Assembly: GCA_022453515.1 (NCBI GenBank)
Contig: JAJNNY010000159.1
Span: forward strand, 1-19,684
DNA length: 19,684 nt
From: Astrocystis sublimbata
Lineage: Eukaryota > Ascomycota > Sordariomycetes > Xylariales > Xylariaceae
Direction: 5' to 3'
The notes beneath the pieces are model-generated. The model made no database searches. It worked only from the letters and a program-made list of their open reading frames with translations, and had not been told where the DNA came from. How positions within the stretch are numbered: the first letter of the stretch is position 1; each line of letters opens with the position of its first letter. Made by a program: the position numbers and the translations under genes. This document shows positions 18,656 to 19,684 of this stretch, piece by piece.

Positions 18656-19684
18656 GATGGAGTGCGAGGCAATTGCGATTCAGTGACTATCGTCGCTGCG
18701 AGTCTCAGATTTCGGGCTGATTCTGCTTTGTGAGAAACTTAGGTCGACTTCCTAGTCTGGCCAACCCCTGCCGCGGTTCATGCGCGTGGAAAGTTAGAAC
18801 AGCCGTACTGCAGGCTTGATCAAGTCGGTTATGGTTATGACTGTAAGCGTTGCCCGCCATCTTGATTCACCGCCGCGTTGCGGTTCTTTGGTACGGTGGT
18901 CTCGTTGGCTTGTCCGAACCCCTGTGGGCCCTGCATACTGTCGCAACAACCCTCCAGGGAGTCGAAGAGGCATCCAATCATGTCATACTGTCCGATTGGT
19001 GACACAGATTGTCGGATGCGGGGAAAGGCCGTGATTTGGTGAGCCGGGGCAGGATCCGGGCAGTTTCTTGGGGAAATTGGAAGCTGAAAACGCCTCTTTT
19101 GTCTGTGAGTGGCAGGGGTGCAGAAATTGTGCTTACTCGATCTGCCTCGAGCCTGAAATATAAGGTTCTCGGCATTTGGAATAGGTACTTAGTATGAAAA
19201 GGCAATAAGACGTGAGGTAGGTTACATATCAGTAGTGACGAGAGTGGTTGCCCATGGGCGAATTGTAGGTACCAATATAGAATGTACCTCAGGTAGTGAC
19301 GGCCAATTGCTGTCGTCACCTGTGGGCAGTCGAGGCAGGCAGTCAACTTCGTCGCGTCATTTCGCGCTAGTCTTTCTCTCATTCTCGACCGCGACGGCTA
19401 TCGCGACCGAGCATTGCAACACCTGGTTCCTTCCACTTGCTCCCCGATCATCCTACTTGTGGTGAATACGATGCAAGCAGCTCACGGTTTGAATAACGGG
19501 TGGCAGTTATAGGTACCTAGGTCGTAGCCATTCTGGTTCCCAAAGAATAGAATGGCCATCAATGCTGTGAAGTGATGAACATTTGGCGTACAAGAAGTTA
19601 AAAGTCCTATGGATCTTGAAACCAACCTAGTAAGTACAACACAATTTATCATTGATTGATATCACCACTTCAAGTACAGTCCAA
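18656..19684. other. Region upstream of the permease, no gene recognised
   Basis: About 1 kb reaching the window end. The longest frame (18978-19382, minus, 134 codons) has no recognisable domain. TAGGTA/TACCTA motifs recur (about 19184, 19213, 19267 and 19511). It presumably holds the permease promoter. Confidence 0.5.

Overview
The window looks like nuclear DNA of a filamentous ascomycete, probably a Sordariomycete-type mould. Genes are interrupted by short introns (59-153 bp) with GT..AG ends and CTAAC/CTGAC-like branch points, intergenic spacers are long, and the gene families are typically fungal (Mep-type ammonium transporter, tannase/feruloyl esterase, Dal5-type permease, Erg6-like methyltransferase, fungal APH-like kinase).

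The left part (1-8579) is one giant inverted repeat: base x pairs with base 8580-x. Arms 1-4272 and 4308-8579 match perfectly wherever I compared them and are separated by a 35-bp loop (4273-4307). Each arm carries the same two genes, reading away from the centre: an Erg6-like SAM-dependent methyltransferase with one intron, then a kinase-like (APH-family) gene that is cut short. The centre lies inside an AT-rich fold-back element (4149-4431). A related element of 255 bp (8380-8634) sits where the kinase gene stops, and its mirror copy (1-200, incomplete) runs off the left edge of the window. All share an inverted terminal motif of the form CGAGGYGCYAYACAAAATA, so they look like one non-autonomous MITE family. 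The order is MITE / kinase' / methyltransferase / MITE / methyltransferase / kinase' / MITE. The palindrome may be real (fold-back or template switching at the MITE) or an assembly or library artefact; the sequence alone does not decide.

The right part (8635-19684) is single-copy. About 3.3 kb without a convincing gene (8635-11905) precedes a four-exon Mep1/Mep3-type ammonium transporter (11906-13757, + strand); that stretch holds scattered GATA-factor motifs. Two minus-strand genes follow: a secreted tannase/feruloyl esterase (14488-16242, two exons) and a Dal5/ACS-type MFS permease (16931-18655). The permease has five conserved exon blocks by splicing logic but carries one extra T in a homopolymer that breaks the frame at residue 111. 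The last kilobase (18656-19684) shows no gene.

Functionally, the right part is nutrient acquisition: ammonium uptake, extracellular hydrolysis of phenolic esters, and possibly uptake of a small organic anion. The duplicated methyltransferase is either a dosage-amplified sterol or secondary-metabolite enzyme or an assembly duplicate.
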